Source: Opitutales bacterium (GTDB lineage Bacteria; Verrucomicrobiota; Verrucomicrobiia; Opitutales; Seribacteraceae). Taken from it: 51,331 nucleotides of DNA. Shown one piece after another: positions 9,124 to 17,914 of this stretch (positions are counted from its first letter, which is position 1; every line of letters begins with the position of its first letter). The stretch spans positions 1-51,331 of the forward strand of contig JAQXBH010000229.1 in assembly GCA_029252505.1 (NCBI GenBank). The letters run 5' to 3'. Below the pieces are notes generated by a model. The model had not been told where the DNA came from. It searched no databases and saw only the letters and a list, made by a program, of their open reading frames with translations. The position numbers and the translations under genes were made by a program.

Positions 9124-9801
9124 TTAATACCCTGAGCCCTTAATTCTTTTTACCGGACCCACGCCTTCTAAATAATTGGAATTTACAATGTGTGCCGGTA
9201 ACAGGATACCTTCGTTTTTAGGTGCATTAGACTGTGCCTGTTGCTTAAACTTTTGTAATATTCTTTCTTCCCTGTATTTATCGAAAAAAATCGAATCCGA
9301 GATTTCTAATGGGATACCATCGTACATTATTTCTACCACATACCCAACTGCGTTAATATAACTTGTTAAAAAACCATCGCGTTCGGCAATTGCTGCAGGA
9401 AATAAAAAGTGGGCATATTTTGTGTTTCTATCAAATTTGATTGTCATATACTCAACTTCCGCACTGTAGTACTGATAAAATTCTGCATCTGGTAATTTTA
9501 GGGTGCGAAGTGACTTCTTTTGATATTCATTCGCAAAGCATAATGATAAGCGTACCTTTATTTTATCGATAAATTCAACATTGATCAAATCACCTTTGTT
9601 TGATGGCTTACTGGTTTTAAATTTTTCCAGCAAAGGATGGGTAACAAATACAAAGGGAACGGTAGCTTTTACCCACTGATCCGATTCTTTAGTTATAGCA
9701 ACCTTCCCTCCCAGTTTAACGAATTGATCGGGATTTGCTTTCAGGTTTCCAAGGAAAAGTAATGATACAAGGAAAAGTAATGTATTTTGTAAGAATTTCA
9801 T
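9124..9801 (-). CDS. Secreted Amuc_1102-like protein of the pilus cluster
   Basis: The ORF track opens at 9843, but the ATG at 9801 (residue 15) begins a clean signal peptide (MKFLQNTLLFLVSLLFLG...KA) and is the better start, giving 225 residues. The mature protein is beta-rich (VKATVPFVFVTHPLL, IKVRLSLCFANEY, AEVEYMTIKFDR), compatible with the OB-like fold described for Amuc_1102, followed by a charged helix near residue 185. It is the first gene of the five-gene minus-strand cluster and faces the Nudix gene head to head, so their promoters share the 9802-9881 gap. The family assignment comes from gene order and general character only. Confidence 0.75.
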   Translation of the reverse strand: MKFLQNTLLFLVSLLFLGNLKANPDQFVKLGGKVAITKESDQWVKATVPFVFVTHPLLEKFKTSKPSNKGDLINVEFIDKIKVRLSLCFANEYQKKSLRTLKLPDAEFYQYYSAEVEYMTIKFDRNTKYAHFLFPAAIAERDGFLTSYINAVGYVVEIMYDGIPLEISDSIFFDKYREERILQKFKQQAQSNAPKNEGILLPAHIVNSNYLEGVGPVKRIKGSGY

Positions 9802-9881
9802 AAGGCTAGTCTTTTGAGGTTTTGTATTTTGGTAGATTGCCATCTTTCCAAATCTTGTGTAGTAATAACAAGCATAAACTA

Positions 9882-10370
9882 ATGGATTTTAAGATATCTT
9901 GCTTACTTTTTATTCGCAATCACGCAGAAAAAATTCTTTTACTCAAGAGGAAAAAATCTCCGAACCAAGGTTTATGGAGTCCACCGGGGGGTAAATTGAA
10001 TATGAAAATAGGGGAATCTCCCTATGAATGTGCAGTTCGGGAGGCAAAAGAGGAAACTGGTATGACCCTTACTAATGCTGATTTATCTTTATTTGGGTAT
10101 GTTTCCGAAAAGGGATACGAAAATTCATGTCATTGGCTCATGTTTTTATTTGAATGTAAAAAAACGATCCTCAATCTTCCCGGAGAATTTGAGGAGGGTT
10201 ATTTTAATTTTTTTACTAGAGATGAAATTAATCGCCTAGAAATTCCCGCATCTGATCATGAACTTGTCTGGCCTTTCTACGATAAACAAAAATCTGGTTT
10301 CTGGGGAATATCTGCAGACTGCTCTAATCCACAGTTACCTAAGATTAAGATTGAAGCGAATCCCGAATAA
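9882..10370 (+). CDS. Nudix hydrolase (MutT-like)
   Basis: Hydrolyses a nucleoside diphosphate linked to another moiety. The substrate cannot be read from sequence; 8-oxo-dGTP-type cleansing is one option. The Nudix box is clear: GGKLNMKIGESPYECAVREA followed by KEETGM, carrying the REXXEE metal-binding core. Between the first Gly and the first Glu there are seven residues instead of the canonical five, a two-residue insertion. The track start at 9822 is a TTG inside the divergent promoter region; the ATG at 9882 (MDFKISCLLFIRN) begins the conserved first strand, giving 162 residues. It lies just upstream of the pdh genes but is separated by 47 bases. Confidence 0.88.
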   Translation: MDFKISCLLFIRNHAEKILLLKRKKSPNQGLWSPPGGKLNMKIGESPYECAVREAKEETGMTLTNADLSLFGYVSEKGYENSCHWLMFLFECKKTILNLPGEFEEGYFNFFTRDEINRLEIPASDHELVWPFYDKQKSGFWGISADCSNPQLPKIKIEANPE

Positions 10371-10417
10371 ATAGATAATTCCAAATTCTATTAACTTTTA
10401 CTCCACTTTTTAAATTT

Positions 10418-11587
10418 ATGGAAGGCTTACACCACGATACTATTTTAGAACCCTCTGCAAAAGATTCTGCCAAAATAAAAAAGGAATCTAATGAAGAAGA
10501 AAAAGGAGAAACTCATTCGGACCAAGCGGATTCCATGGATTTTTCTACCTCTACTGCAAATCAGTCTCTCTCGGCAGAGGATAAGGTTGATTTGTACGAA
10601 AAAATGGTTCGGATTAGAAGATTTGAAGAACGATCTCTTCGCTCCTACCAGCAGGGACATATTGGTGGATTTTTACACCTCTACATCGGACAGGAAGCTG
10701 TAGCCGTTGGTTCAGTTTCAATGCTTGGTGAAGACGACCATGTAATCACTGCCTACCGAGACCATGGTCATGCTTTGGCTGTAGGTATGGATTTTGACGA
10801 ATGTATGGCCGAGCTTTACGGAAAAAAAACCGGTTGCTCCAAAGGAAAAGGCGGTTCGATGCATTTCTTCGCTCCCGATAAAAACTACTGGGGAGGACAT
10901 GGTATAGTAGGAGGACAGACTCCACTTGGCCTCGGGATTGCCTTTGCACTTAAGTACAACAAGAAAAAAGGTTCATGCCTTTGCTTTATGGGTGATGGAG
11001 CAACCAATCAGGGCCCCTTTTATGAATCTTTAAATTTAGCTTCCCTCTGGAATCTACCCGTCGTTTATATCATTGAAAATAATGGCTATTCCATGGGCAC
11101 GGCAGAATCTCGACATTCCGCGGGTGATCCACTTGCACGTCGGGGAGAAGCCTTTGATATAGATTGGTCTGTTTCCAATGGGCATGATATTTATGAGGTT
11201 AGGCAGACCATATCCGACGCATTGACTAGTGCACATGAAAAATGCAGGCCCTCGGTACTTGAAATTGTAACCTACAGATATCGCGGTCATTCAGTTGCGG
11301 ATCCTGATCAAACCTATCGAAGCAAAGAAGAAATTGAGGAATACAAAACAAACAAAGATCCTTTGAATTTATTTCGTGAGAAATTAATAAAAGAAGGCAA
11401 CATTTCAGAAGACCAAATTAAAACTATTGATAATAGGGCGAAGGGCGATGCGGAAGCTTCTGCTGAATTTGCTGATGCAAGTCCCTACCCAGATCCAAGT
11501 GAATTGATGGACGATATTTACTGGGAGACCGATAACCCTGGAGAAAAAACATCAGAGGGTACCATGTTTTTCGAAACTCCATCTTAA
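10418..11587 (+). CDS. pdhA: Pyruvate dehydrogenase E1 component, alpha subunit
   Basis: Alpha subunit of the thiamine-diphosphate-dependent E1 enzyme that decarboxylates pyruvate and passes the acetyl group to E2. The chain of 389 residues carries the TPP/Mg motif GDGATNQG...ENNGYSMGT, the alpha-subunit opening YEKMVRIRRFEERS and the conserved HGGHGIVGGQ-like loop (GGHGIVGGQTPLG). The first 45 or so residues are an unusual acidic, Ser/Thr-rich extension (KESNEEEKGETHSDQADS), probably disordered. An internal start at MDFSTSTANQ would remove most of it, so the exact N-terminus is uncertain. It is first in a pdhA-pdhB-pdhC set with 18-base gaps. Branched-chain E1 is less likely given the close match to PdhA-type motifs. 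Confidence 0.95.
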   Translation: MEGLHHDTILEPSAKDSAKIKKESNEEEKGETHSDQADSMDFSTSTANQSLSAEDKVDLYEKMVRIRRFEERSLRSYQQGHIGGFLHLYIGQEAVAVGSVSMLGEDDHVITAYRDHGHALAVGMDFDECMAELYGKKTGCSKGKGGSMHFFAPDKNYWGGHGIVGGQTPLGLGIAFALKYNKKKGSCLCFMGDGATNQGPFYESLNLASLWNLPVVYIIENNGYSMGTAESRHSAGDPLARRGEAFDIDWSVSNGHDIYEVRQTISDALTSAHEKCRPSVLEIVTYRYRGHSVADPDQTYRSKEEIEEYKTNKDPLNLFREKLIKEGNISEDQIKTIDNRAKGDAEASAEFADASPYPDPSELMDDIYWETDNPGEKTSEGTMFFETPS

Positions 11588-11605
11588 TTTAATATATCTA
11601 ATTTT

Positions 11606-12583
11606 ATGGCAAAAATAACTTACAGAGAAGCACTCAACCAAGCTCTTTCGGAAGAGATCAAAAGAGACAATAATGTAGTCCTTATGGGGGAAGAAGTGGC
11701 CCAATTTAAAGGGTCATATAAAGTTTCAGAAGGAATGCTGGAAAAATTTGGTGCCGAACGAGTAATTGATACCCCTATTAGTGAAGCCGCTTTCTCTGGA
11801 CTAGCAGTGGGAGCTGCTATGATGGGAATGAGGCCAGTTGTAGAATTTATGTTCTGGAGCTTTTGCTATGTCGCGTTTGATCAAATATTCAATAACGCCG
11901 CAAGCGTGAGATATATGTCAGGTGGCCTTATTAATGTCCCGATCGTTTTTAGAGGACCCGCAAATGGCGGAACCAATGTTGGAGCGACACACTCGCATAC
12001 CCCAGAAAATTTTGCTGCTAATACACCAGGATTAAAGGTTATTTGCCCGGCAACTCCTGCCGATGCCAAGGGAATGCTCAAAGCTGCGATTCGGGACAAT
12101 GATCCCGTTTGTGTGATGGAAAATACCATTCTATACAATATGCAGGACGAAGTTCCGGACGACCCCGATTTTATTATTCCTCTCGGGAAGGCAAATATCC
12201 TCAAAGAGGGAAAGGATATGACCATTATTGCTCATGGAAAGGCAGTTCATACCTCTCTAGAGGTTGCTCATACACTCGAAGAAAAACATAATGTTTCCGT
12301 CGAAGTTTTGGATTTAAGGTCAATCCGTCCATTGGATGTTGATGCGATAATAAAAACGGTCAAGAAAACAAACCGAGTTTTATTGGTGGAAGAAAATAAA
12401 CCATTTTGTGGTGTCGATGCACAAATTGCTTTTCTTATACAAGACCAAGCCTTCGATTATTTGGATGCACCGATTAAAAGAGTCTCCGCAATAGATGCTC
12501 CACAGGCATACAGCAAAGCACTTGAGAATATTCAAATTCCTGCTCATGACCGAATTTTGGCCAAGGCAATGGAACTAATCTAA
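11606..12583 (+). CDS. pdhB: Pyruvate dehydrogenase E1 component, beta subunit
   Basis: Beta subunit of E1, 325 residues, the usual length for this family. Characteristic segments are ITYREALNQALSEEIKRD at the start, VVLMGEEVAQFKGSYKVSEG, the GTNVGATHSHTPENF loop and the C-terminal transketolase-like domain with VLDLRSIRPLDVDAI and LLVEENKPFCG. It completes the TPP pocket with the alpha subunit. It starts 18 bases after pdhA and ends 18 bases before the E2 gene, so the three are almost certainly one transcript. Confidence 0.96.
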   Translation: MAKITYREALNQALSEEIKRDNNVVLMGEEVAQFKGSYKVSEGMLEKFGAERVIDTPISEAAFSGLAVGAAMMGMRPVVEFMFWSFCYVAFDQIFNNAASVRYMSGGLINVPIVFRGPANGGTNVGATHSHTPENFAANTPGLKVICPATPADAKGMLKAAIRDNDPVCVMENTILYNMQDEVPDDPDFIIPLGKANILKEGKDMTIIAHGKAVHTSLEVAHTLEEKHNVSVEVLDLRSIRPLDVDAIIKTVKKTNRVLLVEENKPFCGVDAQIAFLIQDQAFDYLDAPIKRVSAIDAPQAYSKALENIQIPAHDRILAKAMELI

Positions 12584-12601
12584 ACTTTAATACACAAGAA
12601 G

Positions 12602-13915
12602 ATGGCTACAATTATAGAAATGCCCAAGCTGAGTGATACCATGTCTGTAGGTACTCTCGTTAAATGGCATAAAAAAGCAGGTGACCTCGTAAAGAATGGT
12701 GATATTTTAGCAGAAGTTGAAACGGACAAAGCTACAATGGAATTGGAAAATTTTGATGATGGGACATTGTTACAAATTTTTGTTGGCGAAGGAGATGAAG
12801 TCCCAATTGGAAGTCCGCTGGCCGCAGTTGGAGAGCCCGGTGAAGAGGTAGTTGCCCCTGCAAAGCCGGATGACGAGCCGATCGAAGAAATAGTTGAAGA
12901 AATAGAAATTCCACCAGAGGTTGAGGTAGTTTCTGCAGTCGAATCTGTACCTGAAAAACCGGAATCCGAAGTCACAGAGACTACTAGTTCCAATTCTGGT
13001 AGAATATCAATATCACCGCTTGCGAAAAAAATGGCTGGTGAACTTAATCTCAATTTAAATGAGATAAAGGGCACCGGACCAAATGGTAGAATAATCAAAA
13101 AAGATATTCTTTCCCATTCTTCAGGAACTTCCGTTACAAAAGAACAGACTGCCTCCGAAGATATTCCTGTAATTCAAAACCAAAAAACCAAATCTCCCTC
13201 CCCCACTATCCTGGAAGACCGTTTAGTTCCAGTCTCTAAGATGAGATCGATTATTGCTCAAAGGCTTCTCGAATCAAAAAATACAATTCCTCATTTTTAT
13301 CTTCAAAAGGAAATAAATGCCACTCCATTAAAAGAGGCTCGGGTTGCATTAAATATTAAATTGGCCAACAGAAACCCAGACAGACCATCAAAACTAACAC
13401 TTAATGATGTTATCTTAAAGGCATGTGCTGAGACAATTTCACTCGTTCCAGAAATTAACAGCTCTTGGGAGGGAAAAGAAATTAAACTTCATGGAGGAAT
13501 TCATCTCGCGTTTGGAGTTGCTGTAGAAGATGGTCTGCTTACTCCAGTTGTTCGAAATGCCGATCAATTAAACCTTGAAGATTTATCTTTCGAGGCAAAA
13601 TCTCTCATTACAAAAGCTCGATCCAAAAAACTTGCTCCTAATGAAATGACCGGCTCCACTTTTACAGTCACTAATTTAGGAATGTTTGGAATTGATTTTT
13701 TTAGTGGAATTATTAATCCACCCAATGCAGCCATTCTCTCGGTTGGTGCAATTGTTAACAAGCCGATTGTCGATTCACTGGGTAACATTAAGGCCGGTGA
13801 AACAATGATGCTGGGATTAAGCTGCGATCATCGATTGGTAGATGGGGCAATTGGGGCTCAGTTTTTGAAGTTACTTGCAGAAACTTTGGAGAATCCTGCC
13901 TCCATGCTTGTATAA
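12602..13915 (+). CDS. pdhC: Dihydrolipoamide acetyltransferase (E2) of pyruvate dehydrogenase
   Basis: Transfers the acetyl group to CoA and forms the core of the complex. Domains in order: one lipoyl domain (1-80) with the modified lysine at K43 in TDKATME; an acidic Pro/Glu-rich linker (about 80-130); a peripheral subunit-binding domain (ISPLAKKMAGELNLNLNEI...GPNGRIIKKDI, about 135-175); a second linker; and the catalytic acyltransferase domain ending with the active-site CDHRLVDGAIGAQF. The length of 437 residues fits a single-lipoyl E2. No E3 (lpd) gene is in the window, so E3 must be supplied from elsewhere. The gene converges on the mutase gene with a 3-base gap. Confidence 0.95.
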   Translation: MATIIEMPKLSDTMSVGTLVKWHKKAGDLVKNGDILAEVETDKATMELENFDDGTLLQIFVGEGDEVPIGSPLAAVGEPGEEVVAPAKPDDEPIEEIVEEIEIPPEVEVVSAVESVPEKPESEVTETTSSNSGRISISPLAKKMAGELNLNLNEIKGTGPNGRIIKKDILSHSSGTSVTKEQTASEDIPVIQNQKTKSPSPTILEDRLVPVSKMRSIIAQRLLESKNTIPHFYLQKEINATPLKEARVALNIKLANRNPDRPSKLTLNDVILKACAETISLVPEINSSWEGKEIKLHGGIHLAFGVAVEDGLLTPVVRNADQLNLEDLSFEAKSLITKARSKKLAPNEMTGSTFTVTNLGMFGIDFFSGIINPPNAAILSVGAIVNKPIVDSLGNIKAGETMMLGLSCDHRLVDGAIGAQFLKLLAETLENPASMLV

Positions 13916-13918
13916 ATA

Positions 13919-15892
13919 TTAGCCAATCCGTTTATTTGCATCCTCAACTAGCCATTCTGAAATTTCTTTCATCTTTGAAGAAACTTGTTTTTTAGAATCG
14001 TCCAAGTCTAGTGCGTTCTTTTCACCACAGCCAAACAAATAGTATTTAATTTTGGGCTCCGTTCCACTAGGTCGTATTGCAATCGTAAAACCGTTTTCCA
14101 ATTCGAGCATGAGAAAATTTTCGATCGATAATTCGTCTTCATCCTCATCAATGTACCCTTTTTCTAAGAAGTCTTTGCTCTTTATTACCGCAATACCCGA
14201 CACCTCTTTTAGTTTTTTGGTCCGATAAGATGCCGCAAGTGTCTTGATAGTTTTACTTCCTTCAGCACCTTCAAAATATAAGTTTTCGGTTTTCTCTTCG
14301 TGGTAACCATACTTTTTATAAAGATTGTCAAGAAATTGTAAGGGTTCGGTTTTACTAGATTTCAAAAATGCAAAAAGTTCGGCAATTGCTAAAGCCGATG
14401 CATTACCATCCTTATCCCTCACAACATCCAAAGGTAAATACCCATAACTTTCCTCGACTGAAAGAATAACATAAGTTGAATACCTTGTAAGAATATCGAT
14501 ACGTGCAAATAAATCGGTCCCATCAAAGTCGATTGATAAGCCTTCTTTTTCTTTAATTTCTGTTATTGCTTGATCTTCATACTTACCAAGTTTTTCCGCC
14601 ATCCACTTAAAACCGGTCGGGGTATTGATACATTTCACTCCAAATGCTTCTGCTATGCGAGAAATCATTGGCGTTGTAACAAATGTTTTTAGAATAGCTA
14701 CTTGGTTTGGACCTTCATCGGTAATTATTTTCTTTCTTCTGGCAACAATTAAACGATATTCAGCTAGCATGACCGCGACTTGATTACCAGTTAAACACTC
14801 ATACACCCCCGATGATTTACGAACCGCAACTCCGATCCTATCACAGTCTGGATCACTTGCTAAAACAAGGTCTGATTTTGTTTTCTGAGCAACAGAAATA
14901 CCCCTCTTAAGAGCTTCAGGATTTTCTGGATTTGGTGAGTCTACCGTACTAAAATTAGGGTCTTGCTGATTTTGTTCGTCTACCACCGCAACTTCTACCC
15001 CATGGTCCCATAGAGCTGGAATTGCCGAAATTGAACCAGTTCCATGAATTGGAGTGAAAACAAGTTTGGGAGCATGATCTTTTAAGATCTCTGGATCTAG
15101 CACAGAATCTTCCAGTGCTGCCCGATATGCCAAATCATCTTCAGTGGGTAAAATATTCCAGTTTTTTTCGTCCGTCGGGGTGGAAAGTAAAGGCAATAAT
15201 TCACTTACTGAAATTGACTGATATCTACTAACAACTTCTTCGGCATGCGGTGGTACAAGTTGAGAACCATCTGCAAAATAAGCTTTGAAACCATTATCGT
15301 GCGATGGGTTATGACTTGCCGTGATTACTACTCCGGCATGTGCATACTGATGTCTTACTGTAAAACTCAATTGAGGAGTTGATCTTGCACCTTCGAAGAC
15401 GAGTGCATATCCGCCTAATTTCGTCCATGCAGAAGCTGCTAATTCACAAAATTTTCGGGAAAAATGTCTCACGTCATGTGCTACTATTAGCCGTGGTTGT
15501 GCCAGAATACCTTCCTCGGCAAGCCATTTTGTAATATGTAAAAAAAGTGCTTTTGTGGCTCTTAAAACAGTTATTTCATTAAGGGTGTTGCTTCCTACAG
15601 CCGCAAAACTCGGGGTTTCTTTTCCTTTTGTTTTTCCCCTTTCTGCCTTCGTTATGTAATTACCAATCGTTCGTCCTCTCATACCACCAGTTCCAAATGC
15701 AAGGTTTTTGTAAAACCGATTGTTTAATTCTTCCCAGTTTTCAGTATCTAATAATTCTGTGATTGAATCAATAATCCACTCTGGTATTTTCTCACATTCT
15801 ACTAATTCTGTAATGTTTTCAAGAGTGGTTTGGTAAAGAAATTGACTTTCTTTGGCTTTAGTTAGTTGAAGAGAAATTGATTCGTTTTTCAT
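13919..15892 (-). CDS. Alpha-D-phosphohexomutase (phosphoglucomutase/phosphomannomutase)
   Basis: Interconverts hexose 1- and 6-phosphates, linking glycolysis with glycogen and envelope sugar synthesis. All four family loops are visible: the phosphoserine loop VVITASHNPSHDNGFKAYF, the metal loop LASDPDCDRIGVAV, the sugar-binding loop VEESYGYLP and the phosphate-binding loop IRPSGTEPKIKYY. The N-terminus carries FGTGGMRGRTIGNY, typical of the PgcA/PGM2-like branch. At 657 residues it is somewhat longer than common relatives (about 570-620), mainly from an extended N-terminus. Whether glucose or mannose phosphate is preferred cannot be read by eye. Confidence 0.92.
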   Translation of the reverse strand: MKNESISLQLTKAKESQFLYQTTLENITELVECEKIPEWIIDSITELLDTENWEELNNRFYKNLAFGTGGMRGRTIGNYITKAERGKTKGKETPSFAAVGSNTLNEITVLRATKALFLHITKWLAEEGILAQPRLIVAHDVRHFSRKFCELAASAWTKLGGYALVFEGARSTPQLSFTVRHQYAHAGVVITASHNPSHDNGFKAYFADGSQLVPPHAEEVVSRYQSISVSELLPLLSTPTDEKNWNILPTEDDLAYRAALEDSVLDPEILKDHAPKLVFTPIHGTGSISAIPALWDHGVEVAVVDEQNQQDPNFSTVDSPNPENPEALKRGISVAQKTKSDLVLASDPDCDRIGVAVRKSSGVYECLTGNQVAVMLAEYRLIVARRKKIITDEGPNQVAILKTFVTTPMISRIAEAFGVKCINTPTGFKWMAEKLGKYEDQAITEIKEKEGLSIDFDGTDLFARIDILTRYSTYVILSVEESYGYLPLDVVRDKDGNASALAIAELFAFLKSSKTEPLQFLDNLYKKYGYHEEKTENLYFEGAEGSKTIKTLAASYRTKKLKEVSGIAVIKSKDFLEKGYIDEDEDELSIENFLMLELENGFTIAIRPSGTEPKIKYYLFGCGEKNALDLDDSKKQVSSKMKEISEWLVEDANKRIG

Positions 15893-16002
15893 TAAGGTTT
15901 TAGGATAAAAATTAAGAGTGGTTTCATCTCATTGATGGTAATATTAAATTTTTATGAAGTTAAAATTTGATTAAAATTTTTAGTACTGAGTAAACTGGAA
16001 AA

Positions 16003-16344
16003 TTAATCATTCACGATTGTTTCAGGAAACCGATACAACCGTTCATCTTTTTTTCCATAGCCAAGCTCTTTTCTCGCTACTGCATCTTGAAAATCGGGGT
16101 CTCTTCTTAACTTGTCTAAAAATTGTCTATGATCATCAGCTTCTATCCGTAAATCTTCTAATTCTTTTTCCAAAACAGCTTCCCTTGATTTCCAATGACT
16201 AAACTCATCATAGGCACGATTGAGTTGAAGCAATAAATAAATTGCTGCTGCAAATATTATAGAGAATATTCCAAGAGTTACTAATTTTTTGGGTACCATT
16301 TCAAAAATTTCTATTTTTAGGATACTGCAACCTTTGTTTTCCAC
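16003..16344 (-). CDS. FtsB/DivIC-like septum formation initiator
   Basis: A small bitopic membrane protein: a transmembrane helix (about residues 20-40, LVTLGIFSIIFAAAIYLLLQL), a coiled coil (SREAVLEKELEDLRIEADDHRQFLDKLRRD) and a short tail containing the family-typical AVARKELGYGKKDERLYRF. Proteins of this family join the divisome with FtsL and FtsQ. The track start is a GTG at 16344, preceded by GAAAGAG at a reasonable distance; an ATG at 16299 (MVPKKL) would also keep the whole helix. It follows the SIS/CBS isomerase gene by 9 bases, so it is probably cotranscribed with it. Confidence 0.85.
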   Translation of the reverse strand: MENKGCSILKIEIFEMVPKKLVTLGIFSIIFAAAIYLLLQLNRAYDEFSHWKSREAVLEKELEDLRIEADDHRQFLDKLRRDPDFQDAVARKELGYGKKDERLYRFPETIVND

Positions 16345-16353
16345 AAGTCTCTT

Positions 16354-17328
16354 TCACTTATGTTCGCTGGAATAAATATCATGAAGTCGCAATAATCCCA
16401 TAAGTTTATCTTGGCCCAGTTTAGCAACAGGTAAAACCGATACTTGTTTAGAGCCATGTTCCATTACCGATAATGCTTCACCAAGAGAAAGTGCAGGATC
16501 TATCGTTTTCGGATTAGCGTTCATTATTTGCTTAGCAGTCATATTTAACAAATTTTTATTCTTCATTAAAGATCTTCTTAAATCTCCATCCGTTACAATT
16601 CCTAGTAGTTTGCTATCTTTAACTACACATGCCGCACCTAATGGGTGTTTAGTCATTTCTATGACCAAATCACTAATCAGTGTACTGGATCGAACTATTG
16701 CTATTTCACTTAATGGATGCATTACATCATGGACATTAAATAATAAATTTCGTCCCAATTGTCCTGCTGGATGGGTCTGTGCATACTCTGATTTAGTAAA
16801 CTTTTTCCTTTTCATTAAACCTGATGCAAGTGCATCTCCTAATGAAGCTGACACCATAAAGCTTGCTGTAGGTACAATACCAAGAGGGTCTGCTTCCCCT
16901 AATACGGTTGAGTTTAGGAAGACATCAACTTTTTTTATTAATGGACCATCTGTATTTCCCATTATTCCAACTATCTTCGCTTTTCTTTTTCTAAAGATTG
17001 GTTCCAAAAATAATAATTCTGGGGTACTAGCACTGTTTGATAAAAATATTACTGGATCACCTGATTGATGAATTCCTAAATCTCCGTGCACTGCTTCGGA
17101 AGCATGTAAAAAGGACGCCGGAGAACCCGTGCTGCAAAATGTTGCCGCTAATTTTTTCCCTAACAATCCTGATTTTCCAATACCGCAGACTATTATTTTA
17201 TTGTTAGGTTTAAATAATATATCAAGTGCGAGAGAAAAGTTTTTTCCTAATAGAGATGCAGCCCTTTCTATAGATTCACTTTCTTTTTTTAAAACCTTTA
17301 CGGCTTCTTTCAATTCTTGTTCACTCAT
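16354..17328 (-). CDS. kpsF: Arabinose-5-phosphate isomerase-type SIS/CBS protein (KpsF/GutQ family)
   Basis: Converts ribulose 5-phosphate to arabinose 5-phosphate for Kdo synthesis, hence for lipopolysaccharide. The SIS domain (about 30-190) shows IIVCGIGKSGLLGKKLAATF, FLHASEAVHGDLG and AQTHPAGQLGRNL; two CBS domains follow (about 205-320; MHPLSEIAIVRSS, GIVTDGDLRRSLM). The usual APTTST segment reads VPTASFM, a mild departure. The 324-residue length is normal. No other Kdo gene is nearby, so the role is assigned from family only. Confidence 0.9.
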   Translation of the reverse strand: MSEQELKEAVKVLKKESESIERAASLLGKNFSLALDILFKPNNKIIVCGIGKSGLLGKKLAATFCSTGSPASFLHASEAVHGDLGIHQSGDPVIFLSNSASTPELLFLEPIFRKRKAKIVGIMGNTDGPLIKKVDVFLNSTVLGEADPLGIVPTASFMVSASLGDALASGLMKRKKFTKSEYAQTHPAGQLGRNLLFNVHDVMHPLSEIAIVRSSTLISDLVIEMTKHPLGAACVVKDSKLLGIVTDGDLRRSLMKNKNLLNMTAKQIMNANPKTIDPALSLGEALSVMEHGSKQVSVLPVAKLGQDKLMGLLRLHDIYSSEHK

Positions 17329-17405
17329 AATAATATTTCTTTTTGATTAAATACTTACATCTATTATAATAATCGTCACTAGTAATTGCTTTTCTTTTAT
17401 CCGTT

Positions 17406-17759
17406 ATGTTTCAAGTTACCTTTTCTGAACAAAGCCTCAAAGAACTAAATTCTTTGGCTCAATCCGATCAACTCTATTTAATGGACAAGTTAAGTTCCCT
17501 TACTAGTAATATCCTTTCGGGGGAAGATAGCAGTATTGGAAGTTTTTTGAGAAATGGTAAAACATTTTTTCGATTAAGGATAGATGATCTTCGTGTGTAT
17601 TTTGAAAAAGTTGATATTTCTCTTCACTGTCACTTTATATTACAAAAGAATTCCTTAAATGATTTCTTAATTCGCTGTAAGATGCCGGCTTCTGATGATG
17701 CTGTCTTAGAAGATCACCAAAGTTTTTGGGAATATTTAGAATCCCTAGCAAAAAAATGA
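17406..17759 (+). CDS. RelE/ParE-like fold protein, no antitoxin partner
   Basis: A 117-residue protein with the RelE/ParE layout: an N-terminal strand and helix (FQVTFSEQSLKELNSL), then a hairpin with RLRIDDLRVYFEK matching the toxin-family RLRVGDYRVIYE pattern. Unlike classical toxins it carries an extra C-terminal helix (DHQSFWEYLESL) of about 30 residues and has no antitoxin-sized ORF on either side: the isomerase is divergent upstream and the dnaN leader follows. I recall similar stand-alone proteins in Verrucomicrobia, so it may be a conserved housekeeping protein rather than a toxin. Function unknown. Confidence 0.75.
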   Translation: MFQVTFSEQSLKELNSLAQSDQLYLMDKLSSLTSNILSGEDSSIGSFLRNGKTFFRLRIDDLRVYFEKVDISLHCHFILQKNSLNDFLIRCKMPASDDAVLEDHQSFWEYLESLAKK

Positions 17760-17793
17760 ATATCTTGTTAAAAACTTGTTTAACGAAAAAACT

Positions 17794-17857
17794 TTTTCAC
17801 AGTTTTTTAAAAGTTTCTACTTTTTCCTTTGTTACTCTTTTTTTATTCACAGTTTTT
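17794..17857 (+). repeat. Duplicated TTCACAGTTTTTT element with DnaA-box-like cores upstream of dnaN
   Basis: The 244-base gap before dnaN contains TTTTTCACAGTTTTTT (from 17794) and TTATTCACAGTTTTTTT (from 17843), two direct copies about 49 bases apart. TTATTCACA fits the relaxed DnaA box TTATNCACA exactly; the other copy has one mismatch. They could bind DnaA and regulate dnaN. Two boxes alone do not make an origin. The remainder of the gap is T-rich with no gene. Confidence 0.45.
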
Positions 17858-17914
17858 TTATTCGTAAGTTATTGTTCTTTGGAAATTTAGATAGTTATTG
17901 CACTTTTTTCCTTC

